The notes under the pieces: model-generated
The model's input: only the letters and a program-made list of their open reading frames with translations
Databases searched by the model: none
What the model was told of the DNA's origin: nothing
Position numbers and translations under genes: made by a program
In this document: positions 1-5,957 of the stretch, one piece after another
Numbering within the stretch: the stretch's first letter is position 1
How the letters are laid out: each line of letters opens with the position of its first letter
Assembly (NCBI GenBank): GCA_020629335.1
Contig: JAHDDN010000029.1
Coordinates: forward strand, 1-23,044
Direction of reading: 5' to 3'
DNA from: Chitinophagales bacterium
GTDB lineage: Bacteria > Bacteroidota > Bacteroidia > Chitinophagales > UBA2359
Length of the DNA: 23,044 bases

Positions 1-225
1 AGGAGAGGACTTAAACTCTAAAGCAGATCTGTGGGATAGGGTAGAGGTTGGGAATAAATGTGCAATGAGTTTCCATAGATTTCTCCTTACAATTTCAGCA
101 TCATCACCATCCATATTAGAAGTATATACTCTCGGAAGTAATGCTCTTAATTGATTAGCTTTTACTAAACTGGAAATTTGTTTAGAAACGTTTGGATCAC
201 TTGATGCAAATACTATTTCTTTCAT
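1..225 (-). CDS. AbiEi/Fic-type N-terminal regulator, partial (C-terminus outside window)
   Basis: The leftward frame opens at ATG 225-223 and stays open for all 75 codons to the window edge, so only the N-terminus is visible. It starts MKEIVFASSDPNVSKQ and contains LLPRVYTSN (residues 29-37), IVRRNLWKLIAHLFP (45-59) and LSHRSALEF (63-71). This pattern resembles the winged-helix AbiEi-type antitoxin region found at the N-terminus of many Fic-family and orphan antitoxin-like proteins in Bacteroidota. The family call is from memory of these motifs, not a search, and the catalytic domain (Fic or other) is not in the window. A regular array of short repeats lies directly upstream (240-387) and would suit autoregulation by the DNA-binding domain. 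The gene ends the left side next to an unrelated toxin-antitoxin pair. Confidence 0.6.
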   Translation of the reverse strand, partial: MKEIVFASSDPNVSKQISSLVKANQLRALLPRVYTSNMDGDDAEIVRRNLWKLIAHLFPTSTLSHRSALEFKSSP

Positions 226-239
226 TAGTGAATGGATAA

Positions 240-387
240 TTTTTGCGCATTAATTATTGTCAACACCCCAATATGGCAAATTTTTGCGCATTAATTGCGC
301 TTTTTGGCAAAAAAATGCACATTAAATCTTATTTTAGGTAAGTTTTTGCACATTATTTCATTTTTTGATCAAATTTTTGAGCGTAAT
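240..387 (-). promoter_or_regulatory. Five-copy phased box array upstream of the AbiEi/Fic-like gene
   Basis: Five degenerate copies of a 14-bp box (minus-strand consensus TTAATGYGCAAAAA) begin at plus-strand positions 240, 281, 312, 343 and 374. Spacing is 41, 31, 31 and 31 bp, close to four and three helical turns, so all copies would face the same side of the DNA. The first copy lies about 15 bp upstream of the start codon at 225. A candidate minus-strand promoter, TTTG (277-280), 20-bp spacer, TAATTAAT (249-256), is overlapped by the first box and sits next to the second. This looks like an operator array; the binding protein is inferred to be the adjacent gene product. Confidence 0.6.
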
Positions 388-474
388 TATAGCTTAGTTA
401 AGTTTATTTAATGATTTTTCTTTATTTGCTTAACACACAAGTCATTTAAATTAGTAGGGTAGGAATATGTTATT

Positions 475-504
475 TATATAAACTTAGACGACTAAGTTTA
501 TATA
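475..504. repeat. AT-rich perfect palindrome, 13-bp arms
   Basis: Arms 475-487 and 492-504 (TATATAAACTTAG and its complement) are perfect with a 4-base loop ACGA. It lies in the gene-free stretch 226-610 between the box array and the toxin gene end. It has no clear T tract on either side, so it could be a weak bidirectional terminator, a protein-binding site or a remnant. Confidence 0.45.
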
Positions 505-562
505 ATTTTAAGAGCGACAAATTTTCACCATAAGCTAACGAATATGGATAAATGGCAAATCA

Positions 563-598
563 AACTTTTGCCAATAAATAAAATTATTGGCAAAAGTT
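563..598 (-). terminator. Hairpin downstream of the toxin-antitoxin operon
   Basis: A perfect 15-bp inverted repeat (563-577 and 584-598, arm AACTTTTGCCAATAA) with a 6-base loop sits 13 bp past the toxin stop codon. Position suggests a transcript end for the leftward operon, but there is no clean U tract after it, so factor-independent termination is uncertain. Confidence 0.4.
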
Positions 599-610
599 GG
601 GATTAGATTT

Positions 611-955
611 TTATTGAAAATGCCGCTTGATTCTAGCTCGATCTTCTAAATCTTTGGTGCTTTTATGATAGATTTCTATGAAGATGATTCTATCTTCTTC
701 CTGGAAGTAGGCGTAGATGAGTCGTAAGCCTGAATTGACACCACGACCTTTGAGAGACTTGCAAGCGATTTTTTTGACTTTGATCACGCAAGACTCAATT
801 CCCAAATTATTGAGGCGATAGCTGAAGGGGGCACGATCATCAGGTAAGACTTCCAACACCTGCTTGATCGTGGAAATATCTTCAGTGAGGCTGCGATATT
901 TTTTGAGTAGTTTTTTGAAATCCTTTTTAAATTCTGCTAACTCTTCAAAAGTCAT
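611..955 (-). CDS. RelE/ParE-superfamily toxin of a Panacea-type toxin-antitoxin pair
   Basis: This 114-residue basic protein begins MTFEELAEFKKDFKKLLKKY and has the C-terminal half typical of RelE/HigB-like toxins: KKIACKSLKGRG (61-72), NSGLRLIYAY (74-83) and IIFIEIYHKS (89-98), followed by an R-rich end. Family members are small ribosome-dependent mRNA interferases or related toxins; the precise target cannot be read from the sequence. Its ATG (955-953) overlaps the stop of the upstream XRE-Panacea gene in an ATGA arrangement, so the two are translationally coupled, with the antitoxin made first. The pair is probably repressed by the XRE domain of the antitoxin. Confidence is high for a TA toxin, moderate for the RelE label. 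Confidence 0.78.
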   Translation of the reverse strand: MTFEELAEFKKDFKKLLKKYRSLTEDISTIKQVLEVLPDDRAPFSYRLNNLGIESCVIKVKKIACKSLKGRGVNSGLRLIYAYFQEEDRIIFIEIYHKSTKDLEDRARIKRHFQ

Positions 956-1755
956 GCTTCTTCAATTTCGTCTTGATAGTTTCTAACGGAGTAAGGAGTG
1001 TCACGATAGAAAACTAATTCATAATTAATTGTCTCTCCATCTTTGGAGGCCATCCAGGGCATATCTTTATGAGAGTAATCGCTAATGGCTTTTGCGGACC
1101 AATTAGAGAATTGTTCTATTACATTATCAAGGACTGCTGTTTCGCTTGCTTTTAGTTGTGTCAAGTCGGCGTTAGTTAGCGGTAAGTAGCGTGTTTGAGT
1201 GTAAGAGTGGTATTCGGTTTTGATTCTTTTTATTTCCTTATTTTCGATCATTTGGTGAATGATGGCTTCTAGCTTTTGTGGCACTGGGCCAAAAGGTAGT
1301 TTTCGATAGTTGGCACCAGTGAGATGCTCCTCGTATTGTTCGTAATAATTAAAATCGGAGAAGTATAATAATTTGTAAAGGACGGTTTCGCCTACATTAG
1401 GTTTGCCAGCACAGCGTTCTAAAATATAGAGTAGTACATTTTTGAATTTGTTAACTTGAAGCTGAGGGATGGATATTCGTTCTTGCATTTTAGTATCTGC
1501 TGATTCGGGAGATGACATTAGTTGATCATTTAGTTGGAAATCTTCAGATAGGAATTGATCAACGGAAAAGCTAAGAGCGATTGATAATTGATGTAATTCT
1601 AAGGCATTCAAATTTCTATTGCCTAATTCTATTTGGGCAAGGGAAGAACGGGAAATATTGATTTTTTTGGCTAATTCTTCTTGAGATAAACCTTTGAATT
1701 TCCGCAGCTTGGCTATTCTTTGGCCGAGTATTTTGGATGATAATTGGGTATTCAT
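952..1755 (-). CDS. XRE-family HTH + Panacea (DUF4065) antitoxin
   Basis: This 267-residue protein has two clear parts. Residues 9-65 form a Cro/C1-type helix-turn-helix (GQRIAKLRKFKGLSQEELAK, then SRSSLAQIELGNRN), the DNA-binding part. Residues about 101-235 match the Panacea/SocA-like DUF4065 fold: VLYKLLYFSDFNYYEQYEE (125-143), TGANYRKLPFGPVP (146-159) and KAISDYSHKDMPW (222-234). Panacea domains are established as antitoxin modules that neutralise many unrelated toxin folds. Here the partner is the overlapping RelE-like gene. The start ATG (1755-1753) is supported by a promoter-like TTG (1816-1814), 20-bp spacer, TACCTTAG (1793-1786) upstream on the same strand. The HTH probably autoregulates the operon. 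Confidence 0.88.
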   Translation of the reverse strand: MNTQLSSKILGQRIAKLRKFKGLSQEELAKKINISRSSLAQIELGNRNLNALELHQLSIALSFSVDQFLSEDFQLNDQLMSSPESADTKMQERISIPQLQVNKFKNVLLYILERCAGKPNVGETVLYKLLYFSDFNYYEQYEEHLTGANYRKLPFGPVPQKLEAIIHQMIENKEIKRIKTEYHSYTQTRYLPLTNADLTQLKASETAVLDNVIEQFSNWSAKAISDYSHKDMPWMASKDGETINYELVFYRDTPYSVRNYQDEIEEA

Positions 1756-1785
1756 GTCATTCTTTAAGTTAATTTTCCAACAACA

Positions 1786-1816
1786 CTAAGGTACAATTTG
1801 TTTCATTATAAATCAA
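1786..1816 (-). promoter_or_regulatory. Bacteroidota-type promoter for the toxin-antitoxin operon
   Basis: On the minus strand TTG (1816-1814) is followed after exactly 20 bp by TACCTTAG (1793-1786), one base off the TAnnTTTG consensus of Bacteroidota sigma factors. The start codon of the antitoxin lies about 30 bp downstream. Confidence 0.6.
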
Positions 1817-1877
1817 TTATTTGTTTTATTATCTAACATTTTATGGATTTTTTGTCTATAATTCGTATTTTTTAGGC

Positions 1878-1905
1878 TTTGTAAGGGGAGTTTGTGTTAT
1901 CTTTG
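1878..1905 (+). promoter_or_regulatory. TAnnTTTG promoter box directly before repeat copy A
   Basis: TATCTTTG (1898-1905) is a perfect TAnnTTTG box with TTTG at 1878-1881; the spacer is 16 bp, a little short. Initiation just downstream would place repeat copy A in the 5' leader of the 2171 gene. Confidence 0.45.
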
Positions 1906-1915
1906 CTGGGTATTT

Positions 1916-2137
1916 TGGCTTAGGGATGGTAGCGGTATGCAGCGTCTAGGTGATGGCTTACGAAGCTTAGTAATGCGATGGCTGGCCCGAAGGGCAGACA
2001 AGCAGTGCTTAGCGAAGTAGACAGCACATAGCTGCATAAGAGCGGACAGCCCGACCGATTATTTTTTTGGCCAGCCATGTAGGGGCGGACCTATGTGTCC
2101 GCCCTCTGGCCAAAAAAATAATCGGGAAGCCCCAAAA
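1916..2137 (-). repeat. Dispersed structured repeat, copy A (inverted)
   Basis: Read on the minus strand this has the family layout: GGGGCTTCCC head, long hairpin, GTCGGGCTGTCC box, second arm pair, and CCATCCCTAAGCCA tail. The main hairpin has perfect 20-bp arms (2055-2074 and 2106-2125). The second pair is TATGCAGC (1936-1943) with GCTGCATA (2031-2038). A GCCC/GGGC mini-hairpin lies near 1984-1995. The repeat is GC-rich compared with its flanks and carries no credible gene. It fills most of the gene-free stretch 1756-2170. Confidence 0.85.
2079..2104 (+). repeat. REP-like GTAG palindrome nested in copy A
   Basis: GTAG (2079-2082) precedes GGGCGGAC, loop CTATGT, GTCCGCCC (2083-2104), a perfect 8-bp stem. 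A GTAG tetranucleotide at the foot of a palindrome is the hallmark of REP sequences served by TnpA-REP/RAYT proteins; no such gene is in the window. The element is on the plus strand, opposite to the outer repeat. Confidence 0.65.
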
Positions 2138-2170
2138 GAAAATTTATATCATATTTAATTAGGGATTGTG

Positions 2171-2572
2171 ATGACCAAGAATGAAGAATTATTAGTTAGT
2201 GTGCAGGATGATATTCGAATTTATGGGGATTATTTGCAGGATATTGCGAAGACTTTGATAGAGGAAAAAATTACGAATTGTCCGATTTTTGTAGCGCATA
2301 ATGAGGAGGCGATTCAATTGGGAAAGCCTGTCATTGATGGGAAGAAATCACAAACGGCTTGGTCGATTAATGCCTCGATGTTGGAGGATTTTGTGAATCA
2401 TCAATTGTTTGATGAGCCTCAGCGATTGAATTTTATGGAGATTTATAAAGATCCGACGAAATTTGCTTGTGTGTTTTTGTTAACAGAAAAGTTTTGCAGT
2501 TTTGTATTCTGTCCTTATGAAGAAGAGGACGAAGAAGAGGCATCTGAAGTTCCAACAACAACTTTGAATTAG
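2171..2572 (+). CDS. Conserved-looking hypothetical acidic protein
   Basis: I do not recognise this family. It encodes about 133 residues with no signal peptide or membrane segment, so it is probably cytoplasmic. It reads as a compact alpha/beta domain: IRIYGDYLQDIAKTLIEE near the start, CPIFVAHNEE, an aromatic-rich FACVFLLTEKFCSFVFCPY near residues 98-116, then an acidic tail EEEDEEEASE. I chose ATG 2171 rather than the adjacent GTG 2168; AGGG at 2162-2165 (AGGGA from 2161) gives a weak ribosome-binding signal. Its stop overlaps the rng stop by four bases (2569-2572), so the two genes converge and their transcripts must overlap. Repeat copy A lies in its presumed leader. Confidence 0.75.
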   Translation: MTKNEELLVSVQDDIRIYGDYLQDIAKTLIEEKITNCPIFVAHNEEAIQLGKPVIDGKKSQTAWSINASMLEDFVNHQLFDEPQRLNFMEIYKDPTKFACVFLLTEKFCSFVFCPYEEEDEEEASEVPTTTLN

Positions 2573-4194
2573 CTACTTAATTTTATTGTATCACCTTTGT
2601 CGTCTAAGAATTGGTATTCTGTGATAGCGCATTCGGAGTCATTGACGATGGTGAGCCATTTTTTGAATTCCCAGAACCAGCGTAATTGTTCGTTAATCAT
2701 TCCTTTTTTGAAGAAGGCTCCTACGAAAGGGTGTACTTTGATGGATAAATTATTAAAGCCTAAATCTTGTGAGAGATAGCGGTAGTTGGCTTTGATTTCG
2801 TCGATCAAAAGTATGGTTGGTTTGATTTTACCAGTGCCATGGCAGCTTGGACAAACTTCTGCGGTATTGATTTCTATAACTGGCTTAACTCTTTGGCGGG
2901 TGATTTGCATGAGGCAAAACTTACTTAGAGGTAAGATAGTATGTCTTGCCCTATCTTCTTCCATTAATTCACGTACACGACGGTAGACCATTTTCTTATT
3001 TTCGGCATCTTTCATGTCGATAAAGTCAATGACGACTAAGCCACCGATATCTCTTAATCTTAACTGCCGAGCAATTTCGGCAGCTGCTTCTAAATTGACT
3101 GTTAAAGCGTGTGCAGCTTGATCTATTTTATTATTTTTCTTGAAGCCGCTATTGACATCTATGACGTGCATAGCTTCTGTGTGCTCGATGACCAAGTAGG
3201 CGCCAGTTTTCATATTGACGATTTGGCCAAAAGAGGATTTGATTTGTTTAGATACATTATAGTTATCGAAAATTGGTAGTCGGGAGTTATAGTATTCGAC
3301 TATTTTTTTCTTATCGGGTGCAATTTCGATAATATAATTTTTGATCTCATTAGCGATATTTTTATCATTGACAATTACTCTATTGAAGTCTTCTGTGAGT
3401 AGATCACGCATTAGACTAGAGGTTTTGCTGATTTCGCTATGTACTTTTTCAGGAGGATTAGAAGATTTAAGGCTATCAAAGATTTCTTTCCAATTTTTAA
3501 GAACATTGGCTAAATCTTGTTCTAGATTTTTTTTAGTTTTTTTGACAGCGGCGGTTCGAATAATTAGGCCAAAATTAGCTGGGCAAATATCAGCACCTAT
3601 TTTCTTGAGTCTTTCTCTTTCTTTATCGTCGTCTATTTTTTTCGAGACATTAACCCCTTTATTGAAGGGGGTCAGTACTACAAATCGACCAGGAAAGCTA
3701 ATTTCGCTGGTTAGTCGAGGACCTTTAGTAGAGATAGGTTCTTTGATAATTTGTACTAAAATTCGCTGTTTTCGTTTGATCGCTTCCCCTATTTCTCCAT
3801 TTTTAAGAATAGGATTTAGAGGTGTAAAATCATCTAATAGGTGGCTATTTTGTTTTTCAGATAAGGTATGAGAGACGAATTTAAGAAAAGAAGGGACATT
3901 AGGTCCTAGGTCAGTATAGTGTAGGAATGCATCTTTTTCGAAGCCAACATCTACGAATGCGGCATTCAGGCCTGGTACGATTCTTTTGACAATCCCAAGA
4001 CAGATATCTCCTACGGAGAATTGGGTGGTATTGTTTTCCTGATGTAATTCTACAAGTGCTTTATCTTCTAAAAGTGCTATTTCGACACTTTTTCCAGTTG
4101 CATTTATTATTAAGTCCTTTCCCACACTAAAATTTTCTAGTAGTAAATTTGGTTCATTATAACACTTGTTAGTGTTGTCTTGATTGGGTCCCAA
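2569..4194 (-). CDS. rng: Ribonuclease G (Rne/Rng family)
   Basis: This 541-residue protein is an RNase E/G-type endoribonuclease that cuts single-stranded RNA in rRNA maturation and mRNA decay. An S1-like RNA-binding region occupies about residues 60-150 (VGDICLGIVKRIVPGLNAAF, VDVGFEKDAFLHYTDL). The catalytic core has HVIDVNSG with D346 and VVIDFIDM with D390, the two metal-binding aspartates. CPSCHGTG (C448, C451) is the Zn-link that joins protomers. The length is close to RNase G and there is no long RNase E scaffold tail. No ATG fits: the first plausible start is TTG 4194-4192, after an in-frame stop at 4215-4213. A terminator-like hairpin ends just upstream of that start. It follows HU, TPR and COX24-like genes on the same strand. 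Confidence 0.95.
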   Translation of the reverse strand: MGPNQDNTNKCYNEPNLLLENFSVGKDLIINATGKSVEIALLEDKALVELHQENNTTQFSVGDICLGIVKRIVPGLNAAFVDVGFEKDAFLHYTDLGPNVPSFLKFVSHTLSEKQNSHLLDDFTPLNPILKNGEIGEAIKRKQRILVQIIKEPISTKGPRLTSEISFPGRFVVLTPFNKGVNVSKKIDDDKERERLKKIGADICPANFGLIIRTAAVKKTKKNLEQDLANVLKNWKEIFDSLKSSNPPEKVHSEISKTSSLMRDLLTEDFNRVIVNDKNIANEIKNYIIEIAPDKKKIVEYYNSRLPIFDNYNVSKQIKSSFGQIVNMKTGAYLVIEHTEAMHVIDVNSGFKKNNKIDQAAHALTVNLEAAAEIARQLRLRDIGGLVVIDFIDMKDAENKKMVYRRVRELMEEDRARHTILPLSKFCLMQITRQRVKPVIEINTAEVCPSCHGTGKIKPTILLIDEIKANYRYLSQDLGFNNLSIKVHPFVGAFFKKGMINEQLRWFWEFKKWLTIVNDSECAITEYQFLDDKGDTIKLSS

Positions 4195-4200
4195 TATAAT

Positions 4201-4245
4201 AAAAAAACAGCTTTAAGCGGTTATTTAAGCACGCTTAAAGCTGTT
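4201..4245 (-). terminator. Intrinsic-terminator-like hairpin immediately before rng
   Basis: Perfect 14-bp arms (4206-4219 and 4232-4245, arm AACAGCTTTAAGCG) with a 12-base loop are followed on the minus strand by seven T (4207-4201). It sits between the COX24-like gene and the rng start at 4194, leaving only six bases between the T run and the start codon. Confidence 0.6.
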
Positions 4246-4255
4246 ATAGGACAAA

Positions 4256-4292
4256 TAGCCCATTTCTTATAAAAATTATAAAAAATGGGCTA
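4256..4292 (-). terminator. Second hairpin in the COX24-rng spacer
   Basis: Arms 4256-4271 and 4277-4292 (TAGCCCAT...) pair over 16 positions with one mismatch around a 5-base loop. No clean T run follows on the minus strand. It may be a 3'-end stabilising or processing structure for the upstream mRNA, or part of an rng leader control region. Confidence 0.4.
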
Positions 4293-4335
4293 CTTTTATT
4301 CTTAAAGAATAGCTAATTAACTGATAAACAGTATA

Positions 4336-4428
4336 TTATTTCTTCTTCTTATGTCTGTTTTTTCTAAGACGCTTCTTTCTTTTGTGCGTCGCAATTTTAT
4401 GTCGTTTTCTTTTTTTACCACAAGGCAT
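4336..4428 (-). CDS. AURKAIP1/COX24-domain small basic protein
   Basis: A 30-codon gene: MPCGKKRKRHKIATHKRKKR then LRKNRHKKKK. More than half of the residues are Lys, Arg or His. This is the small, nearly invariant Bacteroidota protein annotated as AURKAIP1/COX24 domain-containing; the same short domain forms mitochondrial small-subunit protein mS38, so a ribosome-bound role is the best inference. It starts at ATG 4428-4426, 11 bp after the TPR gene stop, and precedes rng after two hairpins. It is easily missed by gene finders because of its length, but the context (HU, TPR, this gene, rng) supports it. Confidence 0.85.
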   Translation of the reverse strand: MPCGKKRKRHKIATHKRKKRLRKNRHKKKK

Positions 4429-4439
4429 AACTAAATTAT

Positions 4440-5315
4440 TTAATTCTTTAAAATATTTTCTATCATTTTGTCCAATTGCTTTAAAAAGTTTGGACTATCT
4501 ACTAATACTTTGCATTGCTCGAAAGCAGTGACAGCTTCTTCTTTCTTTCCTAAGCCCATATAGGCTTCTCCCAGATAATAATAAGCTTCGGCATTTTTTT
4601 CATCCTCTTGAATGACTGTTTGAAGGCGTTTAACCGCCTTGTCATATTGGGTTGAAACTATTGCCATACGCCCCAGTATTAGGTTCGCTTTAGCATTCGT
4701 TGAATCTTTCTGAGTAATATCTCTAAGAGCGAATACTCCCTTCATAATATCCAATTGACTATCAATATAGCACTCAGCTAGCTTAATTTGCAAATCGGTA
4801 TTTTCGGGGCCGAAAGATACTGCTTTTTTGTAAGCATTAATAGCATTTTGCAAATAATAGTTCACTAATATTGAATCTTGTGCGATTTTAAAGGACATAC
4901 TGTACGTATCACCCGCTTTTTCCCAGTTTTTTAGACTAGGTTTAGTCTCGGCAGTCTTACTGTAGTAGTAAGATGCGACTTCCACATAACCCAAACGCTC
5001 CCATTCGGCAGCCAATTTTTCATGGGCTGCCAAATGAGAGCTTGCGTCTTGGGATTCCAACGGCTTTTCAAGAGCAGTAATATCTGCTAATTCCTTAGGT
5101 TTTAGGCGAGATTTTAGATTAATCACTATTTGCTCAAAATCTAAGTTAGATTCAGGGAGTGTTTCTGATGAGTTCTCATCAGCAAGCATTTCCTGAGCTT
5201 TGGCTTCTTTCTTTTGAAGTGCTTCTTCAAGTGTCAAGCCTCTTTTACCAAAGAAAAATAAAGTGGTTGAAATTCCTATAAATGTGAGAATTAGTATAAA
5301 TTGTTTGTTTCTCAA
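4440..5315 (-). CDS. Membrane-anchored TPR protein
   Basis: A 291-residue protein with an N-terminal hydrophobic anchor (residues 6-22, FILILTFIGISTTLFFF) after MRNKQ, then a charged, likely coiled linker and tandem tetratricopeptide repeats from about residue 95 to the end. Clear TPR signatures are ERLGYVEVASYYYSKTAETKP, AINAYKKAVSFGPENTDLQ and AEAYYYLGEAYMGLGKKEEA. TPRs mediate protein-protein contacts; the partner is not evident. The anchor lacks a lipobox or a strong cleavage site, so the repeats probably stay tethered on the periplasmic side. It starts 6 bp after the HU stop, so the two are almost certainly cotranscribed, and leads into the COX24-like gene. Confidence 0.85.
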   Translation of the reverse strand: MRNKQFILILTFIGISTTLFFFGKRGLTLEEALQKKEAKAQEMLADENSSETLPESNLDFEQIVINLKSRLKPKELADITALEKPLESQDASSHLAAHEKLAAEWERLGYVEVASYYYSKTAETKPSLKNWEKAGDTYSMSFKIAQDSILVNYYLQNAINAYKKAVSFGPENTDLQIKLAECYIDSQLDIMKGVFALRDITQKDSTNAKANLILGRMAIVSTQYDKAVKRLQTVIQEDEKNAEAYYYLGEAYMGLGKKEEAVTAFEQCKVLVDSPNFLKQLDKMIENILKN

Positions 5316-5321
5316 GTTATA

Positions 5322-5660
5322 TTATGCTTTCTCTTTTTCCTTCGCTTCCTTCTCTTCTTTTTCCTTCTTAGCGTTTAATACCCTGCTTTGTTTAACTAAG
5401 TCTACGAAGACTTTAGCAGGCTTAAATGCTGGAATGTGGTGTTCTGGTATCTCGATAGCAACATTCTTTTTAATATTTCTTCCTATCTTTCTTGCACGTT
5501 TCTTCGTAATGAAGCTACCAAAACCTCTGATATATACGTTTTCGCCATCGTGTAATGCGTCCTTAACTTCTTTAAAAAATGCTTCTAAAGAAACTAAAAC
5601 ATCAACTTTGGGAACCCCGGTCTTATCCGCGATTCTTGCGATCAAATCGGCCTTTCTCAT
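5322..5660 (-). CDS. HU-family nucleoid protein with Lys/Glu-rich tail
   Basis: This 112-residue protein is an HU/IHF-type DNA-bending protein: KADLIARIADKTGV at the N-terminus, the core RGFGSF (45-50), and the beta-arm region followed by PAFKPAK (77-83). The usual arm-tip RNPxTG motif is replaced by RNIKKN (61-66), so the intercalating proline is missing. Residues 97-112 form a Lys/Glu-rich tail (KKEKEEKEAKEKEKA) beyond the normal 90-95 residue length of HU; low-complexity tails of this kind occur in several Bacteroidota HU proteins. It is the first gene of the leftward HU-TPR-COX24-rng group, and its promoter must lie in 5661-5957. Confidence 0.93.
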   Translation of the reverse strand: MRKADLIARIADKTGVPKVDVLVSLEAFFKEVKDALHDGENVYIRGFGSFITKKRARKIGRNIKKNVAIEIPEHHIPAFKPAKVFVDLVKQSRVLNAKKEKEEKEAKEKEKA

Positions 5661-5957
5661 AATTAACTAATTGATGAATTTATATAATGTATTTATGTTT
5701 ATCTGCAAATTTCATAAAAAAAATGAAATCTCAAAAATATTTTAAATAATTGTTAATGAATGTGATACATTTTTAAAAAAAGATACTATGAAAATGCATA
5801 ATTACAGGAAATACAGCCTTAAACACTATAATTGTTCATTTTGTTTAAAGCTACAATAATTTGTTGCTATAAATAAATATTTATAAAAATGTATCGCATT
5901 TTTTTATTTATAATAAAGTCTTATCGACAATTACTATCTTATTACTAAACAAGAAAT
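5661..5957. other. Divergent intergenic region with a spaced inverted motif
   Basis: This 297-bp, very AT-rich spacer separates the divergent HU and sensor-kinase genes and must hold both promoters. TGTGATACATTTTT (5761-5774) and, on the opposite strand, TGCGATACATTTTT (5898-5885) form an inverted pair about 110 bp apart with one difference in 14. It could be a pair of binding sites for one regulator. No convincing TAnnTTTG box was found for either gene. Confidence 0.4.

Noticed and set aside
240..387. The regularly spaced boxes as a CRISPR array
   Set aside because: The unit is a degenerate box of about 14 bp, spacers are short and AT-rich, and no cas gene is present; operator array fits better.
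3341..3871. Plus-strand open frame of 176 codons
   Set aside because: It lies wholly inside rng on the other strand, with low-complexity Leu/Ser-rich translation; a shadow of the real gene.
5263..5670. Plus-strand open frame opposite HU
   Set aside because: Ser/Phe-rich antisense translation of the HU coding region, with no family resemblance.
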